From JAKZVK01 sp965237575 (GTDB lineage: Bacteria; Acidobacteriota; Terriglobia; Bryobacterales; UBA6623): 64,000 nt of DNA. The notes beneath the pieces were generated by a model. The model was not told where the DNA came from. It saw only the letters and a program-made list of their open reading frames with translations, and did not search any database. Of the stretch, positions 45,738 through 55,001 are shown in pieces. Numbering within the stretch: position 1 is the first letter of the stretch; each line of letters opens with the position of its first letter. The stretch is from NCBI GenBank assembly GCA_965237575.1, contig CBDEGI010000003.1:186001-250000 (forward strand), given 5' to 3'. Both the position numbers and the translations under genes were made by a program.

Positions 45738-47066
45738 CACTACTGTCCGGCTAACGAGTTGGCGAGTAGTCGCAAGTAGCTGGAGGAGGGTAAGTTAGGT
45801 CCTTCTCTCACCGTTTTCGATTTGAATTCTCCCTGGGCTTTGCGGCCCCGCTGGAGGACGGCCTTCGGAGCGGACCATGGTCCATGAACTCCGGCCGTGC
45901 CGTCTTCTCGCAGTTGATCGACCACCTCCCCGCTCACGAGTTTCATCGGTGCGTCCGCCGCTACGGCGGGGAGCGGCGGCATCGTGGCTTCTCTTGCATG
46001 GACCAGTTCCTTGCCCTGTCGTTCGCCCAATTGACGGGGCGCGAGAGCCTTCGTGACATCGAAACCTGCCTGCGTTCGGTGACACACCGGCTTTACCATT
46101 TGGGATTCCGGGGACGCATCTCTCGTTCGACGTTGGCCGACGCCAACGAGGCTCATGACTGGCGCATTTGGGAAGACTTGGCGCAAGTACTCATTGGCAT
46201 CGCCCGCCCGATGTACGCTCACCAAGCCATCGGCGCCGATCTCGACGCCACCGTCTATGCCCTCGATTCCACCACCATCGACCTGTGCTTGTCGTTGTTC
46301 CCCTGGGCTCGCTTTCGCCGCACCAAAGCGGCGGTCAAACTGCATACGCTGCTCGACCTGCGCGGCTCGATCCCCACGTTTGTCCGCCTTAGCCCGGCCC
46401 GCGGGCACGACGTCAACCTCCTCGACGAGTTCACGCCGGAGGCCGGTTCGTTCTACGTCATGGACCGCGGCTATCTCGACTTCGCACGGCTCCACAGGTT
46501 CGTTCTCTGCTCGGCCTTCTATGTGGTGCGTTGCAAGAAGAACGTGCAACTCGACCGGCGCTACTCCCGCCCCGTGCCGTTGGAGAGCGGCCTCCTCTCC
46601 GACCCCACCGTGGTCCTGCGCCACCCTCGATCCGCACGCGTCTATCCCGAGGCCTTGCGGCGCGTGCGGTTCCACGACGCCGAATCCGATCAACGGCTGG
46701 TCTTTCTCAGCAACAACTTCGACCTGGCGGCACTGACGATCGCGCATCTCTACCAGGCCCGCTGGAAAGTCGAACTGTTCTTCAAATGGATCAAGCAGCA
46801 TCTCCGCATCAAGGCCTTCTACGGCACCAGCGAGAACGCCGTCAAGACGCAGGTTTGGATTGCCATCGCAACCTATCTGCTGGTGGCCATCCTGAAGAAG
46901 CGCCTCGGGCTGGAAGCCAGTCTCTACCAACTTTTACAGGTTCTGAGCATCACCGTGTTCGAGAAAACACCCTTTTTACAGGCCTTTGAGCGCCCCGCCT
47001 CCAAAGTCGACATACTCCATCCCCCTAACCAACTGACATTGTTCGACTTATAGCCGGACAGTAGTG
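45738..47066 (+). mobile_element. IS4 family element, copy 2, intact
   Basis: A 1329-bp element with CACTACTGTCCGGC ends and one complete transposase. It is identical in length to copy 1 after removal of its nested element, and the translated proteins agree over their shared part, so one of them moved recently. It sits between the SGNH/carbamoyltransferase genes and the GDP-mannose dehydratase gene. Confidence 0.92.
45884..47053 (+). CDS. IS4 family transposase
   Basis: A 389-residue DDE transposase with an N-terminal DUF4372-like domain (RAVFSQLIDHLPAHEF). Catalytic blocks: YALDSTTIDLCLSLF with the first Asp, FYVMDRGYLDFARLH with the second Asp, and the Y-(2)-R-(3)-E signature in YQARWKVELFFKWIKQH with the Glu. 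The C-terminus NQLTLFDL is complete and the stop lies inside the right end of the element. No disabling change is seen, so this copy may be active. Confidence 0.93.
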   Translation: MNSGRAVFSQLIDHLPAHEFHRCVRRYGGERRHRGFSCMDQFLALSFAQLTGRESLRDIETCLRSVTHRLYHLGFRGRISRSTLADANEAHDWRIWEDLAQVLIGIARPMYAHQAIGADLDATVYALDSTTIDLCLSLFPWARFRRTKAAVKLHTLLDLRGSIPTFVRLSPARGHDVNLLDEFTPEAGSFYVMDRGYLDFARLHRFVLCSAFYVVRCKKNVQLDRRYSRPVPLESGLLSDPTVVLRHPRSARVYPEALRRVRFHDAESDQRLVFLSNNFDLAALTIAHLYQARWKVELFFKWIKQHLRIKAFYGTSENAVKTQVWIAIATYLLVAILKKRLGLEASLYQLLQVLSITVFEKTPFLQAFERPASKVDILHPPNQLTLFDL

Positions 47067-47113
47067 AGTTGATCACAAGGTCGACTCTGATGACAGCGCG
47101 AGCTCCTGTAATC

Positions 47114-48118
47114 CTATAAGGAGGCAGCTTGTCCAAGGTGCTTCGTAACGCCGGCCGCGGCACAGTCACTAGTAACCATCTCAGTCACGAGCTGATTGAA
47201 GGTAAGCCGGGGCTTCCATCCAAGGACTCTCCTCGCTTTGGATGCATCACCAAGGAGTACATTCACTTCTGCCGGCCTGTACAGCTCTTTGTCCACGACG
47301 ACGTATTTACGGTAATCAAGCCCGGCGGTCGAGAAGGCGAGTTCGACGAATTCCTCCACTATGTGGGTTTCACCCGTCGCCACGACGTAATCATCGGCCT
47401 CCGGTTGTTGGAGCATAAGCCACATGGCTTCTACGTATTCTTTCGCGTATCCCCAGTCCCGCTTCGCACCCAGGTTCCCCAGATGAAGGCGATCGGTCTT
47501 GCCAGAAAGGATCCGTGCCACGCCCTGCGTGATCTTCCGGGTTACAAACTCGGAGCCCCGCCTTGGAGATTCATGGTTGAACAGAATGCCGGAGCTCGCG
47601 TACAGCCCATCGGCCTCTCGACAGTTTCTGGTCAGCTCGAAGCCAGCAACTTTGCTGATGCCGTAGGCCGAACGTGGGTGGAAGCGAGTGTTCTCCGACT
47701 GTGGGACTTCTTCGGCGTGGCCGAATTGCTCACTGGAGCCGGCAAAGTAAAAGCGGCACCTCGGTGCCAGGCTTCGAACGGCATCTAGCATGTAGTGGGT
47801 ACCGTTGATATTGGTGTTGAAGGTGGAAAACTCGTCGTCGAACGAGTAAGTCACAAAGCTTTGAGCGGCCAGGTGGTAGCACTCATCCGGCAACACGCGG
47901 CCGATCACGCGGTAGATGCTGGCGTAACTCTCCAGTGATGCCGGGTGCAGTTCAATTTTGTCACGAATCCCTCGTATCCTTGAGAGGCGATGTTCCATAT
48001 CTTCTAACGCCACTCTTCGAACGAGCCCGTGAACCTCGTACCTCTTCTCTAATAGCAACTCCGCCAGGTACGATCCGTCCTGGCCGGTGATTCCGGTAAT
48101 GAGAGCCCTCTTTGCCAA
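47114..48118 (-). CDS. gmd: GDP-mannose 4,6-dehydratase
   Basis: A 334-residue extended short-chain dehydrogenase that converts GDP-mannose to GDP-4-keto-6-deoxymannose, precursor of fucose, rhamnose or perosamine in surface glycans. NADP-binding motif: GITGQDGSYLAELLLEKRYE at the N-terminus. Catalytic region: FAGSSEQFGHAEEVPQ and SAYGISKVAG (Tyr-x3-Lys). LFNHESPRRGSEFVTRKI is the family signature. The start is TTG 48118, supported by GGAGGAA 5-6 bp upstream. The IS4 copy ends 48 bp after its stop. A MITE lies about 190 bp upstream of its start and could affect its promoter. Confidence 0.93.
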   Translation of the reverse strand: MAKRALITGITGQDGSYLAELLLEKRYEVHGLVRRVALEDMEHRLSRIRGIRDKIELHPASLESYASIYRVIGRVLPDECYHLAAQSFVTYSFDDEFSTFNTNINGTHYMLDAVRSLAPRCRFYFAGSSEQFGHAEEVPQSENTRFHPRSAYGISKVAGFELTRNCREADGLYASSGILFNHESPRRGSEFVTRKITQGVARILSGKTDRLHLGNLGAKRDWGYAKEYVEAMWLMLQQPEADDYVVATGETHIVEEFVELAFSTAGLDYRKYVVVDKELYRPAEVNVLLGDASKARRVLGWKPRLTFNQLVTEMVTSDCAAAGVTKHLGQAASL

Positions 48119-48310
48119 TGGATTCCTCCGCCGTGATTCCGCCCGGCCCGCAACTCCTTTTAGTCCGCCAAAACCGCCCTGTCAACCCTGCACGCCTCAG
48201 CGATGTGCGGCTCAGGCAAGCCTGGCTTTTTACCTCGACTTCAGCATCACGGAGCGATCGACTCAAGAGTCGGACTCATCACCCCGGCCACAATTACAAG
48301 AACTGGGTAT

Positions 48311-48587
48311 AGTGGGGTATCCATTTGACTCAGGTGACCACAACATACTGTGGTTGGCCATTGGCGGCCCCCGGAAAGGCTTGCCGATAGCACCACGTTT
48401 CCAAGCCTGCGATGGCCATGGCGCGTGCGTAATCCTTGATCGGCCCCGAAACGCAGCCTCGTGGCCCAATTGCCTGCAGACCGGCGTCTGGCGCCCCAGG
48501 GTGCATTCTGGGTGCAGTGTGCTGGCGTCCATGGATCGACCAAACCACAACGCCTAGGGGCTACCTGAGTCAAGTGGATACCCCATT
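48311..48587. mobile_element. 277-bp MITE related to the IS1595-type element (copy B)
   Basis: Nearly identical to copy A at 32427, with a few single-base indels. The 8-bp target duplication CTGGGTAT lies at 48303-48310 and 48588-48595. The insertion point is inside the outer end of another IS1595 derivative (48596-48840). Confidence 0.92.
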
Positions 48588-48595
48588 CTGGGTAT

Positions 48596-48840
48596 TTCGT
48601 TGACTCAGGTAGCCACTATATCTTGTGGTCGGCGACATCCTTATTTTCCACACCTCCGACCATGCATTTGTGACCGCACCGTGGGCAGCGGCACCCCTCT
48701 GGCCAGGGCAACTGAAACAGATAGTCTCGACAGGCCTCCTCGCCGGCCAATCGCGTCTCGAACTTGGTCAAATTGCGCGAATAATCCTCCACGGCCGTAC
48801 ATACTATATCTTGGCGGCACCTGAGTCAAGTAAACATCAC
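48596..48840 (-). mobile_element. internally deleted IS1595 derivative
   Basis: About 245 bp with TIRs of the IS1595 type (TTGACTCAGGTAGCCAC at the left; inverted TTACTTGACTCAGGTGCC at the right). It keeps the first part and the last codons of the transposase gene with the middle deleted. Its left outer end continues across MITE copy B to 48303. Confidence 0.8.
48616..48792 (-). pseudogene. zinc-ribbon-only mini ORF of IS1595 transposase
   Basis: An open frame of 58 codons from GTG 48792 that corresponds to the transposase N-terminus (VEDYSRNLTKFETR and EEACRDYLFQLPWPEG), including the first half of the zinc ribbon (CRCPRCGH). It jumps directly to the native C-terminal end (VENKDVADHKI, compare TENAASVDHKM in the fuller copy). 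The catalytic domain is deleted but the frame is kept. It could make a small DNA-binding peptide, or simply be debris. Confidence 0.65.
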
Positions 48841-49216
48841 TTTACAAGACTATAGCAAAGCGCAGGCTGACTGATGGCCGGCCGGTTTCCGGGCCGTCGA
48901 GGACCGCTTTCAGTGGACCCGGGGCAGCTCCGCTGAACCGCTTTGCCGATGCGGTCCATATCAAGCGGCCACATACCGTCGGGGGAAGAAACCTACTTCG
49001 TCGAATCCGTCGTCGTTGCAGTCACCGATGAGCACATCGTCGCCGGCCCGCCGACGGTTCCACCCACCGGTCCTGTCGCAAACTCGCCGAAGCGCTCGGC
49101 ATCAGGAAAAACCTGGCTCATTGTGTTTGGCGGTGAGCCGAACTGAACGGCCGCCCACACCCACCATGCTATATTGAACTTTTCACAGGGTTTACCCCCC
49201 ACAAAACACCCCCGAC
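48841..49216. other. intergenic stretch with a possible gene remnant
   Basis: Some 375 bp upstream of valS. On the minus strand a short frame near 48990-49070 reads DDVLIGDCNDDGFDEVGF, which has the look of a calcium-binding or FG-GAP/dockerin-like repeat, but stops soon on one side. It may be the tail of a decayed secreted protein. No promoter for valS could be singled out. Confidence 0.35.
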
Positions 49217-51886
49217 ATGCAGCTTGAAAAAGTCTACGAACCCAACCGGTTCGAGCCCCACTGGGCCGAATGGTGGGTCGAGGAAGGCCTGTTTGTCGCC
49301 TCGAACGAGACGTTAAAGCCCGCCTACTGTCTCGTGGTCCCGCCGCCGAACGTGACCGGCGCGCTCCACATCGGGCATATGTACGAGATCGCCCAGACCG
49401 ACATCACCATGCGCTGGCGGCGCATGAAGGGTGATAACGTCCTCTGGCTGCCCGGTACCGACCACGCCAGCATCGCCACCCAGATGTTGGTAACCCGCTA
49501 CCTGGCCGACCAGGGTATCGACGCCAAGGAGATCGGGCGCGAGAAGTTCCTCGAACACGCCTGGGCGTGGAAGGAGAAGTACAGCGGCACGATCATCCGC
49601 CAGTTCAAGCGCATCGGAGCAAGCTGCGATTGGACGCGCGAGCGCTTCACCCTGGACCCAGGGCTGACGCGGGGGGTGGTCGAAGCCTTTGTCCGGCTGC
49701 ACGAAAAGGGCCTCATCTATCGCAGCGAATACCTCATCAATTGGTGTCCGGGTTGCGGAACGGCTGTCTCCGATCTGGAAGTCGTCTACGAACAGCAGCA
49801 GGGCCACTTGTGGCACATCGCCTACTCGGTCACGGACTCCGATGACCAAGTGGTGGTAGCGACCACGCGTCCCGAAACGATGCTCGGCGACACCGCCATC
49901 GCCGTGAACCCGACAGACGAACGCTACCGCCACATCTGGGACAAGACCGTCACCCTGCCCATCGTCGGCCGAGAGCTCAAAATCATCCGCGACGATCTCG
50001 CCGACCCCGAGTTCGGCACCGGCGTCGTCAAGGTGACCCCCGCCCACGACCCCAACGACTTCGCGGCGGGCAAGCGGCACGATCTCGAGTTCATCACCGT
50101 GCTCGGCACCGACGCCCGTATGAATGAGAACGCCGGCGAATACGCCGGACTCGACCGATACGAGGCCCGCAAACGCATCGTCGAGCGTCTCGAACAAGAA
50201 GGCCGCATCGACAAGATCGAGGACTACACCAACAACATCGGCCGCTGCCAACGCTGCAAGACGATCGTCGAGCCACGCGTGTCGACGCAATGGTTCGTGC
50301 GCACCAAGCCACTCGCCGAAAAAGCGATCGAGGCGGTCGAAAGCGGCCGCATCGAGATCATCCCCGACGTGCAGCGGCGCAACTACTTCGAGTGGATGTA
50401 TAACATCCGCGACTGGTGCGTCTCGCGGCAACTGTGGTGGGGACACCGGATCCCGGCCTGGCATACCGCCTCGGGTGAAGTGATCGTCGCCCGCAGCGAA
50501 GAAGAAGCGCGCGAGAAGGCCGGCGGCGCAGCCATCGAGCAGGACCCCGACGTGCTCGACACCTGGTTCAGCTCCGGCCTGTGGCCCTTCTCGACCATGG
50601 GCTGGCCCGACGACACGGCGGACCTGAAGACCTTCTACCCAACCGCGCTGCTCAACACCGGCTCCGACATCCTGTTCTTCTGGGTGGCGCGCATGGTCAT
50701 GCTCGGCATCGAGATGGCGGGCGACGTGCCGTTCCGCAAGGTCTTCATCCACGGCCTCGTGCGCGACGCCGACAAGCAGAAGATGTCGAAGACCAAGGGC
50801 AACGTCATCGACCCGATCGAGATGACCGAGAAATACGGCACCGACGCCGTCCGTTTCGCTCTCGTCTCGGCCGCCGGGCAGGGGTCCGACGTCGTCATGT
50901 CGGAGGAGCGCATCGCCGGGGCGCAGACCTACGCCAACAAGATCTGGAACGCGGCGCGCTTCGTCTTCATGAGCCTCGAGCGCTCGGGCGCCGAGCCCTG
51001 GGTGCCGGAAGATCCCGACGCCTATGTGCCCGAGGCGTCTGAGTCGACCGGCGAAGTCTCGCTCGAAGACCGCTGGATCTTTTCGCGGCTCGACGAAGTC
51101 GCCCGGCAGGCGAACGTAGATACCGACAAGTTCCGCTACCACGAAGTGGCGAACTCGCTGTATCACTTTTTCTGGGGTGACTTTTGTGATTGGTACATCG
51201 AGCTGAAGAAGCTCACTTTCGAGGACGAGTCCGGGCTGACGCCGGAGTGGCGCAACATGCTGGCCGCCATGGAGCGCGCCCTACGGCTGTTGCATCCGGT
51301 GATGCCATTCATCACCGAGGAGCTATGGCAGCGCCTGACGGAGAACGCCGCGTCCCGCCCCAAGTCGATTGCCCTCACGCCCTACCCCGAGGCGCGGGAG
51401 GGTCTCCGCGATGAGGAAGCCGAGCGCAAGATCGCGGCACTGCGGGACCTCGCCACCGGCGTCCGCAACCTGCGGGCCGAGTTGGGCGTGGCTCCCAAAA
51501 CGCAGCTCGAAGGCGTCGTCTACGCCCACGCCGGCCCTGTAGCCGAGGTGGTCGCCGAGAAAGCCGACGCGCTACAGCGCCTAGTCAATGTAAAGCTGGA
51601 AGTCGAGCGAGGACACGCGCCTAAGGGCAGGGCGATGCATCATAGCGCTGACCTCGACTTGGTCCTGCACCTGCCCGAAGCGGAACTGAAGGTGCTCGAA
51701 GAGCGCCTGCGCAGACAGCTCAAACCGCTCGAGAAAGCACGAGACTCGTCGACGCGGCAGCTCGGCAACGACCAGTTCATGGCAAAGGCGCCGGCACACG
51801 TCGTGGATGGGATTCGCGGCAAGCTCGCCGACTATGAGTCTCAGATCGAGCGCATCCGCGGCACCTTGGACAGCTTGTCGTCTTGA
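49217..51886 (+). CDS. valS: valine--tRNA ligase
   Basis: An 889-residue class I aminoacyl-tRNA synthetase that charges tRNA-Val in the cytoplasm. Catalytic signatures: PPPNVTGALHIGHMYE (HIGH) near residue 45 and KMSKTKGNVIDP (KMSKS) near residue 525. The editing domain contains VATTRPETMLGDTAIAV. A C-terminal anticodon-binding domain and a terminal coiled coil (ELKVLEERLRRQLKPLEKA) are present, so the protein is full length. ATG 49217 is chosen. It heads a run of + strand housekeeping genes with small gaps. Confidence 0.98.
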   Translation: MQLEKVYEPNRFEPHWAEWWVEEGLFVASNETLKPAYCLVVPPPNVTGALHIGHMYEIAQTDITMRWRRMKGDNVLWLPGTDHASIATQMLVTRYLADQGIDAKEIGREKFLEHAWAWKEKYSGTIIRQFKRIGASCDWTRERFTLDPGLTRGVVEAFVRLHEKGLIYRSEYLINWCPGCGTAVSDLEVVYEQQQGHLWHIAYSVTDSDDQVVVATTRPETMLGDTAIAVNPTDERYRHIWDKTVTLPIVGRELKIIRDDLADPEFGTGVVKVTPAHDPNDFAAGKRHDLEFITVLGTDARMNENAGEYAGLDRYEARKRIVERLEQEGRIDKIEDYTNNIGRCQRCKTIVEPRVSTQWFVRTKPLAEKAIEAVESGRIEIIPDVQRRNYFEWMYNIRDWCVSRQLWWGHRIPAWHTASGEVIVARSEEEAREKAGGAAIEQDPDVLDTWFSSGLWPFSTMGWPDDTADLKTFYPTALLNTGSDILFFWVARMVMLGIEMAGDVPFRKVFIHGLVRDADKQKMSKTKGNVIDPIEMTEKYGTDAVRFALVSAAGQGSDVVMSEERIAGAQTYANKIWNAARFVFMSLERSGAEPWVPEDPDAYVPEASESTGEVSLEDRWIFSRLDEVARQANVDTDKFRYHEVANSLYHFFWGDFCDWYIELKKLTFEDESGLTPEWRNMLAAMERALRLLHPVMPFITEELWQRLTENAASRPKSIALTPYPEAREGLRDEEAERKIAALRDLATGVRNLRAELGVAPKTQLEGVVYAHAGPVAEVVAEKADALQRLVNVKLEVERGHAPKGRAMHHSADLDLVLHLPEAELKVLEERLRRQLKPLEKARDSSTRQLGNDQFMAKAPAHVVDGIRGKLADYESQIERIRGTLDSLSS

Positions 51887-51900
51887 GTTACCCTGAGTAC

Positions 51901-52425
51901 ATGCCGGCTTCAACCGTTGTCGCCGTGGAGGAGTATCTCTCCACAAGCTACGACCCGGATCGGGAGTACATCGACGGCGTGGTCGTGGAGCGAAACTTGG
52001 GAGAAAGAGATCATAGCCGCCCCCAAGGATTGATTTGCACTTACTTGATGAGCCGTGAAAGGGCCTGGCGTGTCGTGACCCTGTTGGCGCAGCGGGTGCA
52101 GGTCGGCGACAGTCGTTTTCGCATCCCCGATGTATGTCTACTTCGCGCATCCGATCTGGCCGAGCCAATCGTGGGAACGGCGCCCATCGTCTGCGTTGAA
52201 GTTCTCTCTCGAGACGACCGCATGCCCGCCGTCCGCGAGAAGGTGCGAGACTATGTCGCCATGGGCGTGAAGCATGTGTGGGTGATCGATCCACGCGAGC
52301 GGCGAGGCTTCAACTTCACGGCGAACGCGATGGAAGAGCCGGCGGATGGTGTGCTGCGCGTCTTGGATTCCGAGATCCAACTGCCGCTCGATGAGATCTT
52401 CCGCGACCTTGTCCTACGGCCGTGA
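51901..52425 (+). CDS. Uma2 family (DUF820) putative nuclease
   Basis: A 174-residue protein with the restriction-endonuclease-like fold of the Uma2 family. Motifs: YEDG-like DREYIDGVVVERN, RIPDVCLLRASD (catalytic Asp), VCVEVLSRDDR (Glu), and a KVRDYVAMGVKHVWVIDP block. The start is ATG 51901, 14 bp after valS. An in-frame TTG overlaps the valS stop. The biological role of this family is not established. Many genomes carry dozens of copies. Confidence 0.88.
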   Translation: MPASTVVAVEEYLSTSYDPDREYIDGVVVERNLGERDHSRPQGLICTYLMSRERAWRVVTLLAQRVQVGDSRFRIPDVCLLRASDLAEPIVGTAPIVCVEVLSRDDRMPAVREKVRDYVAMGVKHVWVIDPRERRGFNFTANAMEEPADGVLRVLDSEIQLPLDEIFRDLVLRP

Positions 52426-52461
52426 GCGGTCGCGTGCTCCTGCGGTACATGACGACGCATC

Positions 52462-53286
52462 TTGACCGGAGTGACCTGGAACCATCCCGAGATTACCGGC
52501 GCGATTGAACGCGCCCTTGCCGAAGATATCGGCCCCGGTGACGTCACCACCGGCGCCTGCGTCCCCACAGACGCCACAGCCGGCGGCGGGTTCATCAATC
52601 GCGAGCCGCTGGTCGTGGCGGGCGTTGAACTGCTGCCGCAAATCTACACCGACGAGGACGTAACGCTGCTGCACAACAGCGGCGACCACCTTGCCGAGAA
52701 CACCGAGATCGCCCGCATCTCCGGGCGCGCGCAACGGCTGCTGACCCTCGAACGTACAGCGTTGAACTTCCTGCAGCACCTGTGCGGAATCGCCACGCTG
52801 GCCTCGCGGTTTGTTGAGGTGGTCGAGGGAACCGGCTGCCGGGTTCTCGACACGCGCAAGACCACGCCGGGTCTGCGGCGTCTCGAGAAGCTGGCCGCGC
52901 GGGCCGGCGGCGTGACCAACCATCGCATGGGTCTCTACGACGCCATCCTCATCAAGAACAACCACATCACGGCGGCGGGCGGCGTTCGGAAGGCCCTCGA
53001 GAGTGCGCGTGGCCGTGACCTTCCCATCGAGATTGAGGTGCGCACGTTCGATGAGCTCGACGAGGCACTCGAAGCCCAAGCCGAGCACATCATGCTCGAC
53101 AACTTCAGCCCCCCGCAAGTTCGAGAGGCCATCGAGCGGATCGCCGGACGCGCCAAGGTAGAGGTTTCCGGCGGCATCACGCTGGAAACCGTACGCGCCT
53201 ACGCCGAGACCGGCGCCAATTTCGTCTCAGCCGGCGCCGTGACACACTCCGCCCGGGCATTGGACATCGGCTTCCGGCTGGAATAG
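52462..53286 (+). CDS. nadC: nicotinate-nucleotide pyrophosphorylase (quinolinate phosphoribosyltransferase)
   Basis: A 274-residue enzyme that converts quinolinate and PRPP to nicotinate mononucleotide in NAD synthesis. Family landmarks: LAEDIGPGDVTTGACVP, ERTALNFLQHLCGIATLA, LDTRKTTPGLRRLEK, NHRMGLYDAILIKNNHI and VEVSGGITLETVRAYAETG. The TTG start at 52462 is used; GTG 52471 is another option. Two other NAD genes (nadA, nadB) are not in the window. It lies 36 bp before birA. Confidence 0.96.
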   Translation: MTGVTWNHPEITGAIERALAEDIGPGDVTTGACVPTDATAGGGFINREPLVVAGVELLPQIYTDEDVTLLHNSGDHLAENTEIARISGRAQRLLTLERTALNFLQHLCGIATLASRFVEVVEGTGCRVLDTRKTTPGLRRLEKLAARAGGVTNHRMGLYDAILIKNNHITAAGGVRKALESARGRDLPIEIEVRTFDELDEALEAQAEHIMLDNFSPPQVREAIERIAGRAKVEVSGGITLETVRAYAETGANFVSAGAVTHSARALDIGFRLE

Positions 53287-53322
53287 AGCGCCGCTGAGCC
53301 GCCCGGCTCCCCACCACCCATC

Positions 53323-54114
53323 ATGCTCCCACGCCGCTTCGGCCAACCACGCTTCCAATTCGACACCATCGACACCACCATGCGCGAAGCCACCGAGCGC
53401 GCCGAAGCGGGCGCGCTTGAAGGCACACTCATCCTGGCTGATACACAAACCGCCGGACGCGGCCGCCTGGGACGGTCTTGGATTTCAGAGCCCGGCACGG
53501 GGCTCTACTTCTCCCTGGTTCTGCGTCCCAACGTCCCGGCGGCGCAAGCTCCCGCGCTGACGCTGGCCCTTGGCCTCGGAGTGGCCGACGGCCTTGCCGA
53601 AGCCGCCGGCGTCCGCTGCGACTTGCGCTGGCCCAACGACGTCCTACTCGGCGACAAGAAGTGCGCCGGCATTTTGGTCGAGATGTCTTCGGAGGGAAAA
53701 TCGGTGCGCTATGCTGTCGCGGGCATGGGCATCAATGTGAACCAGGCAACCATTCCGCCCGAACTGTCGCGGCTCGCGACCTCCCTTCTCATCGAAACGG
53801 GACGACGCCACGATCGCGACACGGTTCTCGACTCGGTACTGGCTCACGCGGAACGCTACTATGAGGTGTTTAGTGGGGAAGAGTTCACAGACCAAGGTGC
53901 TGCGCCGATCATCGAGGCCTTCTCGAGAAAGTCAAGCTATGTTCGCGGCAAGAGCGTCGTGGTCGAGAACGGTCAGTCCCGCCTCTACGGCACGACTGCG
54001 GGGCTGGACGGGTCGGGCGTGCTGATGCTCGAAACCGCGCCAGGGCGCATCGAACCCATCGTTTCGGGAAGCGTCCGGCCGTGGCCTGGCCGCGCGCCGC
54101 TGGACGAAACCTAA
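53323..54114 (+). CDS. birA: biotin--[acetyl-CoA-carboxylase] ligase
   Basis: A 263-residue biotin protein ligase. The biotinoyl-AMP site is TAGRGRLGRSWISEPGTGLYFS. The active-site Lys block is LRWPNDVLLGDKKCAGILVE, followed by VAGMGINVNQ. A C-terminal SH3-like domain is present. No N-terminal helix-turn-helix precedes it, so this is the ligase-only class without repressor activity. The stop abuts the coaX start with no gap, which suggests coupled translation. Confidence 0.96.
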   Translation: MLPRRFGQPRFQFDTIDTTMREATERAEAGALEGTLILADTQTAGRGRLGRSWISEPGTGLYFSLVLRPNVPAAQAPALTLALGLGVADGLAEAAGVRCDLRWPNDVLLGDKKCAGILVEMSSEGKSVRYAVAGMGINVNQATIPPELSRLATSLLIETGRRHDRDTVLDSVLAHAERYYEVFSGEEFTDQGAAPIIEAFSRKSSYVRGKSVVVENGQSRLYGTTAGLDGSGVLMLETAPGRIEPIVSGSVRPWPGRAPLDET

Positions 54115-54885
54115 ATGCTCTTTGCAGTCGATGCCGGCAACACGCACCTGACGCTCGGTGTGTATCGAGGCTCTGAGCTCGTTGCCCACTGGCGGCTGAA
54201 GACCGACCCCTCCCAGAGCGTCGACGGTTGGGGCGTGCTGTTTCGGAACCTGTTTAGCCTGGCCGATCTCGACATCGGCGAGATCAGCGGCATCATCATC
54301 TCGTCGGTCGTGCCGCAGCTCAACGCCTCGCTCGATGGAACCGCCCGCCGCTACCTGGGCGCGCAGCCGCTTTTCGTCACTCCCGACATCGACACCGGCA
54401 TCACGGTCAAGATCGACAATCCATCCGAAGTCGGCGCGGATCGCATCGTCAACGCCGTGGCCGCCTTCAGCCGCTACGGCGGACCGTGCATCGTCGTCGA
54501 TTTTGGAACCGCCATCACGATCGACGCCATCTCAAGCCAGGGCGAATACCTCGGCGGGGCCATCTGCCCCGGCATTACGATCGCCTCCGAGGCCCTATTC
54601 CAGAGGACGGCGCGACTTCCGCAAATCGAGCTCATCGAGCCCGCCAAGGTGATCGGTTCAAACACCGTTGCCAGCTTGCAAGCCGGGTTGTATTACGGAA
54701 CGCTGGGCATGGTGGACGCGATCCTCGAGCGCATGATCGCGGAATTGGGCGGCGCGGCGAAGGTCGTCGCGACGGGCGGCCAGGCGCGCGTCATCTGCCC
54801 GGCCTCGCGCTACATCGAGGAGATCGACGAGCACCTAACGCTCGATGGCCTCCGCATCATCTGGGACAAGAACCGCGACTCGTAG
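54115..54885 (+). CDS. coaX: type III pantothenate kinase
   Basis: A 256-residue kinase that phosphorylates pantothenate in CoA synthesis. ASKHA-fold motifs: FAVDAGNTHLTLGVY (phosphate 1), VGADRIVNAVAAF, VVDFGTAITIDAIS (catalytic Asp region) and GGAICPGI. The C-terminus has VVATGGQARVI. The ATG follows the birA stop directly. The birA-coaX pairing is common in many phyla. Confidence 0.97.
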   Translation: MLFAVDAGNTHLTLGVYRGSELVAHWRLKTDPSQSVDGWGVLFRNLFSLADLDIGEISGIIISSVVPQLNASLDGTARRYLGAQPLFVTPDIDTGITVKIDNPSEVGADRIVNAVAAFSRYGGPCIVVDFGTAITIDAISSQGEYLGGAICPGITIASEALFQRTARLPQIELIEPAKVIGSNTVASLQAGLYYGTLGMVDAILERMIAELGGAAKVVATGGQARVICPASRYIEEIDEHLTLDGLRIIWDKNRDS

Positions 54886-54932
54886 CACGCAGCACGTGGC
54901 TGGGCTGCGGGCGCATGTGCGATCATACGGAG

Positions 54933-54953
54933 CTACCGTTTCCACAACGGTAG
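54933..54953. terminator. hairpin after coaX
   Basis: An 8-bp perfect stem CTACCGTT / AACGGTAG with a five-base loop about 50 bp past the coaX stop. No T-run follows, so it is at best a weak or Rho-assisted transcript end. Confidence 0.35.
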
Positions 54954-55001
54954 GCGCTGTTGAATCGCGTTGTTGAACCTTCGGTCGATCCTTCTTAGCC
55001 G

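Noticed and set aside
49313..51166. 617-codon minus-strand frame opposite valS
   Set aside because: Antisense mirror of a high-GC synthetase gene; no start site or family features, rich in Asp, Val and Gly as such mirrors are.
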